Below, one piece after another: positions 34,716 to 46,404 of a stretch of DNA of 64,000 nucleotides. Below the pieces are notes generated by a model. That model ran no database searches, was not told the DNA's origin, and worked only from the letters and a program-made list of their open reading frames with translations. The first letter of the stretch is position 1. The number at the start of each line of letters is the position of its first letter. The translations under genes and the position numbers were made by a program. The stretch comes from Eurosta solidaginis (lineage: Eukaryota > Arthropoda > Insecta > Diptera > Tephritidae), in the NCBI RefSeq assembly GCF_040869045.1, contig NC_090319.1, forward strand, positions 242,351,832 to 242,415,831, read 5' to 3'.

Positions 34716-35097
34716 TTAACGTTAGATACGAAAAAGGATAAATTTACATTTGTCGAGTCACTATACGAAAAAACTTTAACTTTGACCCTGTGATACACGT
34801 TTCCAGCTGGTACCAAACTATTTTTGACCTTCTTATTACTGTTTGTAGGGACTAGATTGGAAAAAATCTTATATTTTATTTATAAAGACCATCTTTAAGC
34901 CAATATATGCAGTTTATAATCGGATACATAATTTTTTGATTGATAGTACATACGTGTATACATAAATTTAGTTATGATATTTGCTGAAGAAATATCATTT
35001 GTACGTGTAACTCATTTTATGACATTAACGCGACGAAATTAAAAAAGAAAACACCAAATGAAGCAATAAAATATTCAAATATTGCTGTTTTATATTA

Positions 35098-36429
35098 CAC
35101 TGGATCACAAATTCCAACTTTTTTTCTGCACCAGAGATGCCATTATGAAATTCCTATATAAAATCACCCCCTGATTCCGAAAATCAAGGTTATCTTTAAT
35201 TCTATGGCAAAGTTTTTGAAATATTTACGAATTACCGTTCTTTCAAAAAAAAAAAAAATAATAATAATAATAATTGGGTCCACTCAATCATATATATCTC
35301 AAGAGCAAATTGAGCAATACCAAAACGGTTTGAAGCTTTTAAAAGATAATAAAATATATTGTAACGAATTTACTGAACGCTTATTCCAAATCTTCTGCTA
35401 ACGTTCGAATCACTAAACTGTTGAATAAATAACTCCAATATTGAATAATGCAAAAATGGTCTTTATTAGACTACTTGACAACAACACTTATACTTCGCAA
35501 CTGATAGCTTGCTTAATTCAAAGTGATTGCTGATTGCTCAGATTGCGCTCTTTTATACTCATCGATTTCCTCGTTCCATACTTCTAGGCGTTTCCAGAAT
35601 TTACTTAGTTACTGCTATAAAATTATAATTACAGATGCACGTGTATAGCTTCTCATATGCGCGTGTATATGAGAGTGACACTTCCACAGACAATTGCCTA
35701 CTTTTGGGGGCATCTCAGATAAGATATATGCTTGTGTTTGTGCGTCTCTTCTCCGCTGCGTGTACGTACATATGTGCAGACATAACGATTGATTCGTTTA
35801 TGTAGATACAAGTGACTGCCTGCTTTATTGCTGTTGTGACTTCATTACTTAGCATCAGACTAGTGATGTCAGTATCACTTAGTGTCCCTAATATTCGTCA
35901 CAATATATATAAGTTTTACTATATGGATATATTTATTTGAATGCTTATAACTTTTGCATTAGTTCATCGATTTTGTTGCATGAAAGCTTTTTTTGTTTAC
36001 AACAAAACAGAGTATAGAGAGAAAAAAATCTGCAAAAAAATAAAAAATTTTCGAGATCCTTCCTCGCAAAGTACAATTTTTTTATATTTTTACAAAAAAA
36101 ATTTAAAAAATCCGTAATGATTGTTCGTTGTCTTTGAATCTGCAGGGCCTAGCAAAAAGTGTTGTATACACAATTTATAGAAAATTTTATTACCTTTTAA
36201 AAGCTTTGAACCGTTTTGGAATTGCTCACTTCGTTCTTGAGATATATATGATTAAGTGGATCCAATTTTATTTTTTATTTTTTTTTTTTTTTTGAAAAAA
36301 CGGTAATTCGTAAATATCTCAAAAACGTTACCATAGAATTAAAAATAACCCTGATTTTCGGAATAAGGGGTGATTTTACATAGGAATATCATAATGGCGT
36401 CTCTGGAGCATTTTGGCTGTAAACCAGTG
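35098..36429. mobile_element. Long-TIR foldback element, split by a solo LTR
   Basis: Two inverted arms of about 260 bp: the left arm starts CACTGGATCACAAATTCC (35098), and the right arm ends GGCTGTAAACCAGTG (36429). Matching blocks include CCATTATGAAATTCCTATA, AAATCACCCC, ATATTTACGAATTACCG and AAACGGTTTGAAGCTTTTA. A 3-bp flank TTA occurs on both sides (35095-35097, 36430-36432). CACTG ends with a 3-bp duplication would fit a CACTA/EnSpm-type non-autonomous element, but 3 bp is weak evidence. Without the LTR the element is about 785 bp. No transposase. Confidence 0.75.
35360..35902 (-). mobile_element. Solo LTR of the 42-45 kb LTR element
   Basis: On the minus strand it reads TGTGACGAATATTAGGGACA through to AATTCGTTACA, the same ends as the LTRs at 42039-42550 and 44801-45339. 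Length 543 bp. The flanks share ATAT (35356-35359, 35903-35906), although the local sequence is TA-rich. A TATAAAAG box (inverse at about 35550) and an AATAAA-type signal are retained. The internal region was lost by LTR-LTR recombination. Confidence 0.92.
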
Positions 36430-36880
36430 TTATTAACGAAGTGTATGTGAACACTTGAATACCCTGCAAGAAAATAAATTTAAATCAATGTAATTATAAT
36501 CGGCTTAGAAAAAACTAACGTGTGCTATTACTAAACTATTTTCTTTGGGAAAAGCTAACGACATTTGAATGAAAATAACCGAAAAACGGAGATTTATTTA
36601 CTTCTGCCAGATCATAAGAAAGCGCTCAAGAAAGTTTTTTATTTTCTCCTTGTAAGACCAACCTGAGGTTTTTTTATATCAAAATATATATTTCCTTTTA
36701 ATATTATTTAATTTACAAAATGTGATTCTGCATGTATTAATCAAAACGTTCAAAGATTTCTTAAGCATTTCTTCAAGGGTTCAAGAAATGTTCAAGAAAT
36801 ATTTGCAGGCTTAAAGTTAGTATGCATCTTGGAGGGCATTTTCAAATAAAAATTTTTTCAGTTTGTCTTACAAGAGAAAG
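36430..36880. other. No gene recognised
   Basis: AT-rich, with the loosely repeated words TTCAAGAAATATTTGCAGG and TTCAAGAAATGTTCAAGAAA near 36740-36810. No coding trace. Confidence 0.4.
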
Positions 36881-36884
36881 GGTA

Positions 36885-37560
36885 CGCAAATGGCAGAACG
36901 TACTAAACACGTATATGCTGATGGTTCCAAATTAACGGAAGGAGTCGGGTCTGCTAGATTTTACAGGCTGCAAGATCACTGCAATGTCTTTAACGCGGCC
37001 GTAAAGAATCCAGCAGATATTCATATATAGATAGTTAGGCGGCGATCAAGGCAATAATCTCAAACAAGTGCTTCACCAAGAAGTGTCCTGCAATGCAAAG
37101 AAGCATTGGAGGGGCTTCAGCCGGGTCGAACCATAAATATGTACTGGGTTACCGCTAACAAAGGATAGAAGGTAACGAAAAGGCCGATGAATTTGCAAAG
37201 GAGGGTGCCGCACTCGATGAATCAACGCTATACGTCCAAATTCGTTTGAATAAATCAAAAGGAGACAGGAGTTACATATGATTCGTCTAGGAGGAAAGGC
37301 GTGGACAGAAGCTGCAGAATTTCTAAGATCATATGCAAAGCCTTATATCTCTGAAGAGACAAGACTGGCGTCACATGCTTTTAAGTTAGACCTCATCAGT
37401 AACAGAAGATGTAGGAAGAGCTGCAGAAAGAAACGAATGAGCACGTTCTGGGTTCATTTCCTGCGTTTTCGAGGCCTAAGGGCAGCAGAGTTTCCATATC
37501 TCGAGGCAGCAATTAACCTCGCTAGATCGTATTTCTTTATACAATTATTATTTTTATTGA
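36885..37560 (+). pseudogene. I/R1-like LINE, RNase H and C-terminal fragment
   Basis: An RNase H domain of a non-LTR element: KHVYADGSKLTEGVGSARFY (about 36915-36975) with the first catalytic Asp, and, after frame changes, VTANKGIEGNEKADEFAKEG (about 37150-37205), the usual GNEKAD motif with the last catalytic Asp. Further on, EFLRSYAKPYISEETRL and a degenerate zinc-knuckle part (NRRCRKSC) follow. The same C-terminal region is better kept at 46405-46735. Several frameshifts and stops are present. Confidence 0.8.
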
Positions 37561-37584
37561 CATTAGAGAAAAAAAATCACAAAG

Positions 37585-38220
37585 TTTACAAACGGCCATA
37601 GTTACTACGACATGTTTCTTAATTTCACTTCTTCATCAGCTATCTTTTCGGGGGCTGAGTATTCAACTCGAAATCTCCAACATTGGTTCTTTATACTAGT
37701 GGATGCCTTTGTCCACTCAACCTTGTGAATATCTAAATATTGCCTCTTTGTTGCTATTCCTTTATACACTATTAGGTACATACTAATTCGATATGTTTTT
37801 AATCCTAAATGTGTGGAATACTTATACGCGCTCTAAAGAATTTATAGCAAAGCTTTTATAAGCAGTACTTCCGCTGTCCACTATTATATCAATATTATTA
37901 TCTGTATTTCGTTGTCAATAAAAATAACAATATATTATCGATCAATAACAAAAGCAATTGTATGAAGCAATATAAGCATATCTGCTTATAAAAGCTTTGC
38001 TATAAATCCAATATTACCAAGCTTTTGAGAGCGCGCCTATAAGTGTTCCACACAAATAGGATTAAAACATATAGAATTAGTATGAACCTAATGATCAATG
38101 ACAAAAACAATTGTATAAAGCAATATGCGCATGTCTCGCTAATTAAATACAGATAATAATATTGATGTAATAGTGAACAACGAAAGTACTGCTTTTAAAA
38201 GCTTTTTACACGCGTATACT
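37585..38220. repeat. 380-bp repeat family with tRNA-like segment, two head-to-head pieces
   Basis: 37585-37920 is an inverted copy. On the minus strand it contains the tRNA-like GTTGAGTGGACAAAGGCATC, then GTAGTAACTATGGCCG-type text. 37930-38220 is a direct, partly deleted copy with CAATTGTATAAAGCAATATG and AATACAGATAATAATATTG. The latter is an uninterrupted version of the site invaded by the Helitron at 61934. Confidence 0.7.
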
Positions 38221-38239
38221 TTACGTTTCCGCGTAAAAA

Positions 38240-38450
38240 AAACGCTTATCCTCGCTTAGATAATGCTTAGGAGACCCATCTAGCGGCAGTGGCGGAGACA
38301 CAAACTTCGGTTGTATGGCTGTGTATAACATATAGCTGAATCGGTTGCGATGAATAGTGGATGCACTCCATTTTTAGAGGTGATACATAGAATTAGTGTT
38401 GAGGTTACATGTGAGTATAATGCGTATTGAAATTTAGTAGTACTAATTTT
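38240..38450 (+). repeat. Short interspersed repeat shared with 60630-60870
   Basis: The blocks TAATGCTTAGGAGACCCATC, TAGCGGCAGTGG, GCGGAGACACAAAC and ATATAGCTGAATCGG recur in the same order at 60643-60790. No coding capacity. Confidence 0.7.
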
Positions 38451-40100
38451 ATGCACAGCAATTTCAGAGGTGTATTTAAAGTTTGACGCTTAGCAGTCTA
38501 TTCAAAGTTTAAACGTAAACATACATAGATGTAAAAAAAAACACAGCTAATGTATATACTTGTTTAAGAAATTAAACAAGTGATGTTAAAAACTAGTCAG
38601 GGAGGAACGTTAATGTTCAATTGCTTGCAATACTGAAACTCTTGGCAGCAGAGTATAAGCTTTAAGACAAAGTCACATTTTTCTCAAAAGTCTAGAGCTA
38701 GTGTCAAAATTAGTTTATGTATGTGACTTATTCTCATATAGTCGGAATGTAGTTTTTATTTATCATACTGGAAACGAATCTGGGGATTTCAGAGAAGGTT
38801 GCACTGGAAATGAGTTTAAAAACTTTCGAAAAGCTCATTTAAAAATTAGAGGGTTTCACGCCCATTTATTTTAAATCTGAATTGAATAAATTGTTTAACA
38901 AGTAAATGACAGGCATGGATGCTTAATGGCTGCCAAAACTTTCAGTGAAAAAATTTCTCATAACCACAAAAATTAATTACCGAATTTAAATACCATATCT
39001 TCTGCTAACTAATGTAAAATTGTGAAATGCAGCTGGATAAGCTCCCCTTCTTTTGTTACAGGTCTGTTTATACTCTTTGTCATGTGTCAGATATATTTCG
39101 GCCCTGTGGGCAGGTTCACATCTATTTTAATTTTCAAATAAATATATTTCTTGCTGGCTTGAGGTCCAATTTTGTAAATAAAATTCAAATAGTAAATAAA
39201 ATTTAAGCTAGCAACAAAATTATTTATTTAAAAAGGAAAGGTCGCTTAAAACTTATAATATATTTTAATTTTCTTATGAATTTTAATAACAAGTTTTTCT
39301 CAGTGCCGTAATATTAGTGAATAATTTTTAGTATTAAAATTGTTAGTATAAATTTTTTTTTTTATAACAATTGCCTGAGAATCATATGGGAGTGCTTTTT
39401 TTTGCACTTTCATAAGAGATTCGAGTATTTTCATATGATTCGTACTTGAAGTGTAAATTTGTATCTGTACCTGTAATTCAGTGCAAAACAACACCTATAA
39501 GTGTATAGGGGTTGAGCAGCCCTGAAAAAAAAAACCAGCAAATGGGTCGACTTCTGTGTGACTTGAAATTTTAATTTGTTAAAAACACATGCATGTTTTT
39601 GTGTGACATTTTAGTTTACAATTTTTGCAATGCTTTGTTTTTAGTTTTTTGGTTAGTGTTATATACATAACTGCTGTTGTGGTCGCAGAATAAATTTATT
39701 TAAACGCTATGTCAGTTGCTAAAAGGTGAGTTTCAGCGCAATGTGAAATTGAAATCAAGAGCTCACTAATCTTGCGTCATTTCTAGAATAGTACTAGGTC
39801 TTATTAATGCAGTGGCTTAGCTTTTTTGTTTTAAATATAAAAAACTAGCAACTCAATTTAAAACTTTCCATTCTTTCAGCATATGGGCGATAATTAATGT
39901 GGGATTTTCGGTTTTTTATTTTATAAATACATATTTATTTATTTTATTTAAATAAAAACACGTTTAACAATGGAAGTACAATTTCATTTAACGGTAGGAT
40001 TGAACAATGATTTCTTTTACAATCATTTCTCCTATATAAGTTTTTTTACATTCGTTAATTTTTAAAAAACTTAAAAGCTATTATGTTTAATTATTAAAAT
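38451..40100. other. No gene recognised
   Basis: AT-rich. Nothing supportable seen on either strand. Confidence 0.45.
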
Positions 40101-42038
40101 GTTATACAGTACATTCGTCCAGATCGGGTTACCTTATTGTAGGATCGTAGGATCTTAAATTCGGCCGTACTGACTTGATATTCGCCCCGAATGTGGGACT
40201 CCATCTTTTCGTATATTGTGCTGCCGTCGACGTACAACCTGGAATCTCATGTTTCCCCTACTTTTTTCACAACATATCGCTCATGACCTAATCTTTTCAA
40301 AACTTTATATGGACCGATATACTTAGGTTTTAATGTAAGGTTACTACCAAACTGTGTTCTTTTAATGGCAACTAAATCGTCTTTTTCATATCGACCATCC
40401 ATCTGTATTTTTTTGAAAGTTTTGTCTAGCTTTATTTCTGATCTCAATGCGATCAGTATCACCAATTTAGTTGGTGAGTTATTAATAAACTTTTGCACCT
40501 GGTCGATATATCTATACCACTTTTCTGGTTGGTTTTGACAGAACTTTGCTAACATAGGTACTACAATGCGGTGCACGCGCTCTACCTGCCCATTTCCACG
40601 CGGTACACCTGTTGTTATAAGTGATGTGCGTGACAGGCCTTTTTGGATTACCGAATGTACACACCCGTGTTTACTTAACTTACCTACCACTGATACAACT
40701 CCTGTATCCTTAGTTGGATGTTGCAATGTTTTATCCATTTTGTCTTATTTACTTATTTAATTGGCGCTTAACCGTTCAAACGGTTATGGCCGTTCAACAA
40801 TAATAGTATAATATAGTTTTTTAATGCACTCTTGTTGCACACGATGGCTTTGCTAGCAGTGCATAAGTTTTAACAAATCTTCTAAAATAAGATGTTTAAC
40901 CTAAAAATCGTTCAAACGCCTTTATACCTCTTGGCAATGGATAATTTTGAATAGCTCTTGTCTTTTCTTTGGAAGGTTCGATTGTGCTATCTTGAATAAT
41001 ATACCCAAGAAAATTATTTTACGCTGCATAAAACTGCACTTCTTCCACTTAAAACGTATTCCATGTTCACGTCCTATTTCTATTTCAACTTTTCAATTCC
41101 TTCATTTTCATCTCTATAGGGAATAACTAAGTCATCTATATAAATCGCCACCGTTCCGTATCTTACAAGGTCCCTAAAAAGTACTGAAATAAATCGTCAA
41201 AACACTGCAATTTGAAATACCAAAATGTACGAACAAAAATTATACTGGCCGCTATGGGTGACAAAGGAAGTATGTTTCATTGACTCTTTTTCCATTGGTA
41301 CAAGGAAAGACCCATCTTTTAAATTTTTAAATCTGAAAACACATTTGCCCATTGTAGCCTGCCAATGACATCATAAATGTCATTGGAAAATTGTCCTTTA
41401 CTATTTTCTTATTAATCTTGCGATAATCACAGCATAAGCGTTTGCTCCCATCTTTTTTACCTACCAAAACTACTGGTGACGCATAGCTCGATGTACTTGG
41501 CTGTATAATACCATCGCGCAACCAATCCGAAACTTGTTCATCTACTACACTTTCAAAAGAAATTCTTCTAGGCCATAATTTTCATGTCAACAAACTAGAA
41601 ATTGTATTTCCTATAACGAGTTGATAATAAATTGCATCTTCGTCTACCACATAAAACTTCAACATTAACTGTAAGTTGTCATCAACACAAATCCAATAGT
41701 ATTCAACTCACTATGACATAAACCATGTGAAATACGTTTCTCTTTAGTTCAATTTTCACCCATACTCATCTCCCTTAGAACGTCTTCCCTGAGTAAACGC
41801 AAGCTCGACTCTCTATATATCAAAGCATTACACTCAAAAGTTCCCATCGATATTCATTTAAACATAATACCGCAACCCTCGTCCATAAATTTCCACATTC
41901 CTGTTTTACTTTAGCCTCTTTTTTACACTCACTGGGTTTATGGCCCAGAATTTTTATGGCGTATTCGAAATTCCAAGTACGCAGATTTTGTATACTCGGC
42001 TAGACCTAGAACTTTAGTATGTCTCACAAAGAATATAT
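40101..42038 (-). pseudogene. Ty3/gypsy-like pol remnant (RT and integrase)
   Basis: From the N side on the minus strand: a zinc-knuckle trace GHKPSECKK near 41940; RT block IQPSTSSYASPVVLVGKKDG with LCCDYRKINKK (41410-41520); RT catalytic motif IYIDDLVIP near 41120-41140; integrase PRGNGQVERVHRIVVPMLAK with the catalytic Glu (40520-40620); and the integrase C-terminal part LKPKYIGPYKVLKRLGHERY (40265-40335). RNase H and the first half of integrase are missing, and frameshifts are common. A LINE tail interrupts it at 40742-40800. The upstream (gag) part appears to continue at 45344. Confidence 0.85.
40742..40800 (-). repeat. RTE-like LINE 3' tail fragment
   Basis: CTTATTTACTTATTTAATTG, then GCGCTTAACCGTTCAAACGG, is the inverse of the 3' end at 12000-12045 (ACGGTTAAGCGCCAATTAAG and TAAG tail). 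It is inserted in or joined to the gypsy remnant. Confidence 0.75.
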
Positions 42039-42550
42039 TGTGACGAATATTAGTGACACTAAGTGATACTCACATCACTAATCTGATACTAAGTAAATAA
42101 AGCCACAACAACAATGAAGCAAGCAGTCACTTGTATCTACATAAACGAATCGCACAAACACATGCATATATCTTACCTGAGAATCTTACAAAAGTAGGCA
42201 ATCATTTGTGCAAGCATCACTCACATACACATGCGCATATGAGAAGCTATAACGTGCATCTGTAGTTATAGCTGGTAATTTTATAGCTGGTAACTAAGTT
42301 AAATTCTAGAAACGCCTAGAAGTATGCGAACGAGGAAATTGAAGAGTATAAAAGAGCGACAGCTGAGGCATGGCTATCAGTCTGACTTAAGCACGCCATC
42401 TGTTGAGAAGTAGAAGTGTTATTGTGAAAGTAGTCTAAAAAAGACCATTTTGCATAATAATTGAATATTGGAGTAATTTATTCAATAATTTAGCGATACG
42501 AACGTTAGTAGAAGATTGAGAATAAGCGGAATTTCACTAAATTCGTTACA
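42039..42550 (+). repeat. 5' LTR
   Basis: Begins TGTGACGAATATTAGTGACA and ends AAATTCGTTACA. It carries a TATA box GAGTATAAAAGAGCG at about 42344-42358. Length 512 bp, shorter than the 3' LTR mainly because of a deletion near 42150. Confidence 0.92.
42346..42354 (+). promoter_or_regulatory. LTR TATA box
   Basis: GTATAAAAG is conserved at the same place in the 3' LTR (about 45138-45146) and, inverted, in the solo LTR near 35550. The pol II promoter role is inferred from LTR biology. Confidence 0.6.
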
Positions 42551-42609
42551 ATTGGTGTCAGAAGAGGAATTGTTCAATAAATTCCGAAGATTGCAAATAC
42601 AACTTGGAC

Positions 42610-43693
42610 ATGGCAAAGTTGAGTGAATTGAGGATCCAGCAACTGAAGAAGGAGTTGGAGAGCCGTGGATTGAATACAATCGGAAATAAACTCGAACTTC
42701 AAGCACTTCTACGAGACGCTATGGAAATGGAAGGAATTAATGTGAACGATGATGTCCTTCATCTTAATGGCGAGGAGACAACAAAAATTATAAAGAAAAA
42801 CGAAACATCGCAGACAGTTACGAGCACAGACTTGAACAGGATTTTGGCTGCAATATCTGCACAAACATCGACAGTAACATCCAAGATGGAATCTCAACTG
42901 GAAGAACAGAAGACATATATGGCATTCCAACTGGAATCGCAAGAGACACGCATAACATATAAGATTGAAGCATAGGAGATGCGTATTTCCGAAATGTTGG
43001 CACAAATTTCAGCACAGATATCATCTCACATCTCCACACAACTAGAAGAGCAGGAAGTCCGTATATCATCTAAACTGGAAGCGCCTATGGAAGAAAAACT
43101 AACCCACCATCACACAAATCAGACTAGGCTACTCAAAAAATACAAGTATATAACCTAACTGATCGCAAAAATACAATTAAATTTAATTACCGAAGGCCTG
43201 CCGATATAACGCACACCATTTATTATTTTCCAAAAACGACACAAATTCAATATGAAAAACTTCTACAAACATATGAAGTTCAAACATGGAGAGGATACAT
43301 GTATTACATTGAAACACTACAGAGAGACGATGCGGAACTGAGCATAGGAGACAGATATACCAAATGGAGTTACTGAACCGCTTCCAGAGGGCTGGGGAAA
43401 CATTGCAAGAGTTTGCGTCGGATGTTGAAAGGCTGGCACATTTAGCGAATGCGGACGCACCCGTGAAATACACCGAAAAGGTAAAAATTCAGAGCTTTAT
43501 TAATAGAATACTTGATGACGAAACGAGCGACATACGGAGACCCAAAACCTACATTCGCAGAAACGGTATCACATACTCTGATATAGGAAACAGCGCCGCT
43601 TCTGTGCAAGTCAGTTTTAAAAGACGCCGAAAGGCCAGAGTGGGTAGACGCAATTTTGGAAGCTTTAAAAGGAACGCAACAGAAGAGCAATGA
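42610..43693 (+). pseudogene. LTR element gag with N-terminal SAP-like motif
   Basis: ATG at 42610 opens MAKLSELRIQQLKKELESRG, then LNTIGNKLELQALLRDAMEM. This leucine/basic spacing fits a SAP motif (helix-extended loop-helix, known in DNA-binding proteins). Next comes a region rich in Gln/Glu (SQLEEQKTYMAFQLESQETR), ending at TAG 42973-42975 where CAG would be expected; the frame stays open beyond it. A gag core follows in another frame: RFQRAGETLQEFASDVERLA, VKIQSFINRILDDETSDIRR. A single zinc-knuckle relic FKCGKPEHNC lies near 43705. Broken by the stop and at least one frameshift. Confidence 0.75.
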
Positions 43694-43859
43694 CGCAATC
43701 AAATGTTTAAATGTGGAAAGCCAGAGCACAATTGCACGTCATTGCAGCACCGGTCCTGGTAGTTCCAACTTGGCTGGCCGTAAGCGTAAAGCTGGAAGAG
43801 ATAAGCAAGAGCGATTCAGATGTAAAGATCGAAAACTTGCTCCAGCTATTGAATGTCCT

Positions 43860-44250
43860 GTGATATCTATCTCGCAAATTGGAAGAAACTCGAGCAGTCT
43901 TACCGTAAAAGGAAATGTGGATGGCAAGGAGCGTGTACTGACTGTAGGTACGGGCGCATCTTATTCCTTATATTTGGCCAACAGGAGAGTAAAGCCATTA
44001 CCTGATGCAAGGTTGCGTACGGTCACTGGCGAGTATAACCAAGTCCAGGGAGAAGTGATATGTGAAGTCTTAATTGGTAAGGTCACGGTTCTACACAAAT
44101 TCCTTGTGGCGGAGATTGTTGATGAAGTCATATTGGGAGTGGACTTCTTAGTTGACCATGACATTAGGATGTACCAGAAAAAGGTTTTAGCTGTAATCGA
44201 GTGCTGGCGGAGGCGATTGGACAAAGACCACCAAAGTCAAGGGCAGTAGA
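43860..44250 (+). pseudogene. LTR element aspartic protease with mutated active site
   Basis: Retropepsin-like segment VDGKERVLTVGTGASYSLYL: the expected catalytic D-T-G-A-S reads G-T-G-A-S, so the active-site Asp is replaced by Gly (GGT for GAT). Downstream, VTVLHKFLVAEIVDEVILGV and DFLVDHDIRM match the usual ILGxDFL flap-to-helix region. The frame runs to a stop at about 44247, where the pol core is absent. Confidence 0.8.
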
Positions 44251-44790
44251 TCGGGCAAAGGTTGATGGATCGAATGGGCCAAATAAAGCAAAGTCAAAAG
44301 TACCTGCGAGAGAAACACTGGCATTGACAAAACCAAATGGACGCACAAAAATGAAGAAAAGAATTTCCCAGAAAGAATGCGGGGGTAGTTTCAAGTGACA
44401 GCGCATTACTGTTGTGAAACGTGGGAACGATACTGATTATGCGAAGCCAATCCGTCAAGCGCAAGCTCTACGAAGTAGTTCATTGGCCAAACAACAGAGT
44501 GCGAGGGAACGAATCAGGATAATAAGTACTAGGATGAAACACAGGTACGACAAGAACATTAATTCGGAAGGTTTCCGGGAGGGAGATTTGGTACTGCTAT
44601 ACAACCCTCATCGATGGAAAGGTGTTCCATCTGAATTTTGGTGCAGTTGGGAAGGTTGTGAAGAAGATCAGTGATGTCACCTACCGCATACAAACAATTG
44701 GGAAACCACGAAATAGAAGGGTGGTTCATTTGGAGAGGCTAGCCGCGGTTAGATCGAGGGATTTGTCTGATCGGTACGATCACACTTAGG
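44251..44790 (+). pseudogene. LTR element integrase C-terminal remnant
   Basis: After the deletion point, QSARERIRIISTRMKHRYDK, NINSEGFREGDLVLLYNPHR and WKGVPSEFWCSWEG match the C-terminal region of gypsy integrases. A frameshift follows, then VVKKISDVTYRIQTIGKPRN and RRVVHLERLA. The catalytic core upstream is absent: deleted between the protease and this segment. Confidence 0.8.
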
Positions 44791-44800
44791 TGGAGGGCAG

Positions 44801-45339
44801 TGTGACGAATATTAGTGATACTAAGTGATACACACATCACTAATATGATATTAAGTAAATAAAGCCACAGCAACCATAAAGCGAGCAGTCACTTATATCT
44901 ACATAAACGAATCAATCATTATATCTACACATATGTACGTACACGCACGAATACATGCATATATTTTATCTGAGATGCTCACAAAGTATGCAATCATTTG
45001 TGCAAGTATCACTCACATATACACGCGCATATGAGAAGCTATAACGCGCATCTGTAGTTATAGCTGGTAATTTTATAGCTGGTAACTAAGTTAAATTCTA
45101 GAAACGCCTAGAAGTATCCGAACAAGGAAATCGAAGAGTATAAAAGAGCGACAGCTGAGGCATGGCAATCAGTTTGATTTAAGCACGCTATCTGTTGAGA
45201 AGTAGAAGTGTTATTGTGAAAGTAGTCTAATAAAGACCATTTTGCATAATGGAATATTGGAGTTATTTATTCAACAATTTAGCGATACGAACGTTAGTAG
45301 AAGGTTGGAAATAAGAGGAATTGTTCAAAATTCGTTACA
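44801..45339 (+). repeat. 3' LTR
   Basis: 539 bp, TGTGACGAATATTAGTGATA to AAAATTCGTTACA. A TATA box lies at about 45138. It contains a short segment near 44915-44950 (ATCATTATATCTACACATAT) that is absent from the 5' LTR but matched in the solo LTR, so the 5' LTR carries the deletion. Confidence 0.92.
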
Positions 45340-45343
45340 ATAT

Positions 45344-45860
45344 TTTCCATGTCATATAGTATTTTTCATTGAGAAAAAATTGTCGCATCTGTAATGCCGC
45401 TTTCGTGACCGTACCTTAGTTTATATCCACCGCTTTAAGAAGTTATTTAAGATTTCGTTAATTTACGAGCATAGGGTCTTCTTTCACCTTCAGTGTCTCC
45501 TTTAAGGAATGTAAGCTTCGCTTAGTTCTGCATACTTTCACAAGCACTAAGACTGAATTATCTTCTTTAACTAGATCAAAATAGTCCAGAAATGTGGTGC
45601 GGCTAGAATCTTTTATATGTATATTCTTTTCAGTTTTTATGATCAAAATACACTACTGGTCGTTCTAAAATTGTATCCCATAAATGCTGGTGGAAACGAA
45701 AGCCAAGTGAAGCGACCTCATTTAAAATCTTATTTATAATATTTATCGTATAATGCAAGGCTACTTGACCTATTACGTTCTCAGTGCAAATAAAACAAAT
45801 TTATTCTCTGTTTTAGCCCGACGCTTCGCTAGTCATCCTAGCAGTTTCAAGGGCGGAATC
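45344..45860 (-). pseudogene. Probable gag part of the older gypsy-like copy
   Basis: Minus-strand frame: IKDSSRTTFLDYFDLVKEDN, SVLVLVKVCRTKRSLHSLKE and TLKVKEDPMLVN. I do not recognise these motifs directly. Assignment rests on position: removing the LTR element with its ATAT duplication joins this stretch to the minus-strand gypsy remnant at 42038, on the gag side of the zinc-knuckle trace. Confidence 0.35.
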
Positions 45861-46404
45861 TATTTTCATCAACAAACAAATTTTTTTACATTATAAAGAT
45901 ATAGTATAAATAAGGTTATTAAGTCAACAAATATTTGAACCACACAGCTACATACATACACAAGCATGTATATAAGTAAAAACAAAACATCACTTACTTT
46001 GATTATATTTTAAAACTTTAAAACTATTAAAACTAAATAGGGTCATCGGTACCTATCATGTTGGGTATCATTGTCATACTAAATTTGTGATATACACAAA
46101 AGGTAAAGCCCGCGGCGCAATGACATCTTTCACATATATGCGTTTAACATAAACTTATGCATTCGAGTAACATCGCCAAAATCAACCAAGATGTTGCGTT
46201 TATAAATATGAAGGAACTTCAGACTTGGCAATTGAAGTTTATTACGCCTTGCCCACTCACATACAAAATTTCGCGAAGCACTGTTATAAACATTCTCCAT
46301 ATACAACAAAAATACTTGCCAACATATTTTGTGTCGTATTCGATTGTTATATTGCAGTTTTTAATTGCGAAAAATGTTAGAAAAGTTACCATGTTTTTAA
46401 ATTA
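45861..46404. other. No gene recognised
   Basis: AT-rich. Nothing supportable. Confidence 0.4.

Larger units (their letters stand above)
42039..45339 (+). mobile_element. Ty3/gypsy-type LTR element with RT deleted
   Basis: Two LTRs bound a 2250-bp interior, and the whole is flanked by ATAT (42035-42038, 45340-45343). Just inside the 5' LTR is TTGGTGTCAGAAGAGG, a primer-binding-site position whose tRNA I cannot assign. A purine-rich tract AGGTGGAGGGCAG precedes the 3' LTR. The interior has a gag-like frame, a mutated protease and the C-terminal end of integrase, but no RT, RNase H or integrase core. It is therefore a non-autonomous deletion derivative. The LTRs differ by many substitutions and indels, so it is not a recent insertion. 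Confidence 0.93.
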
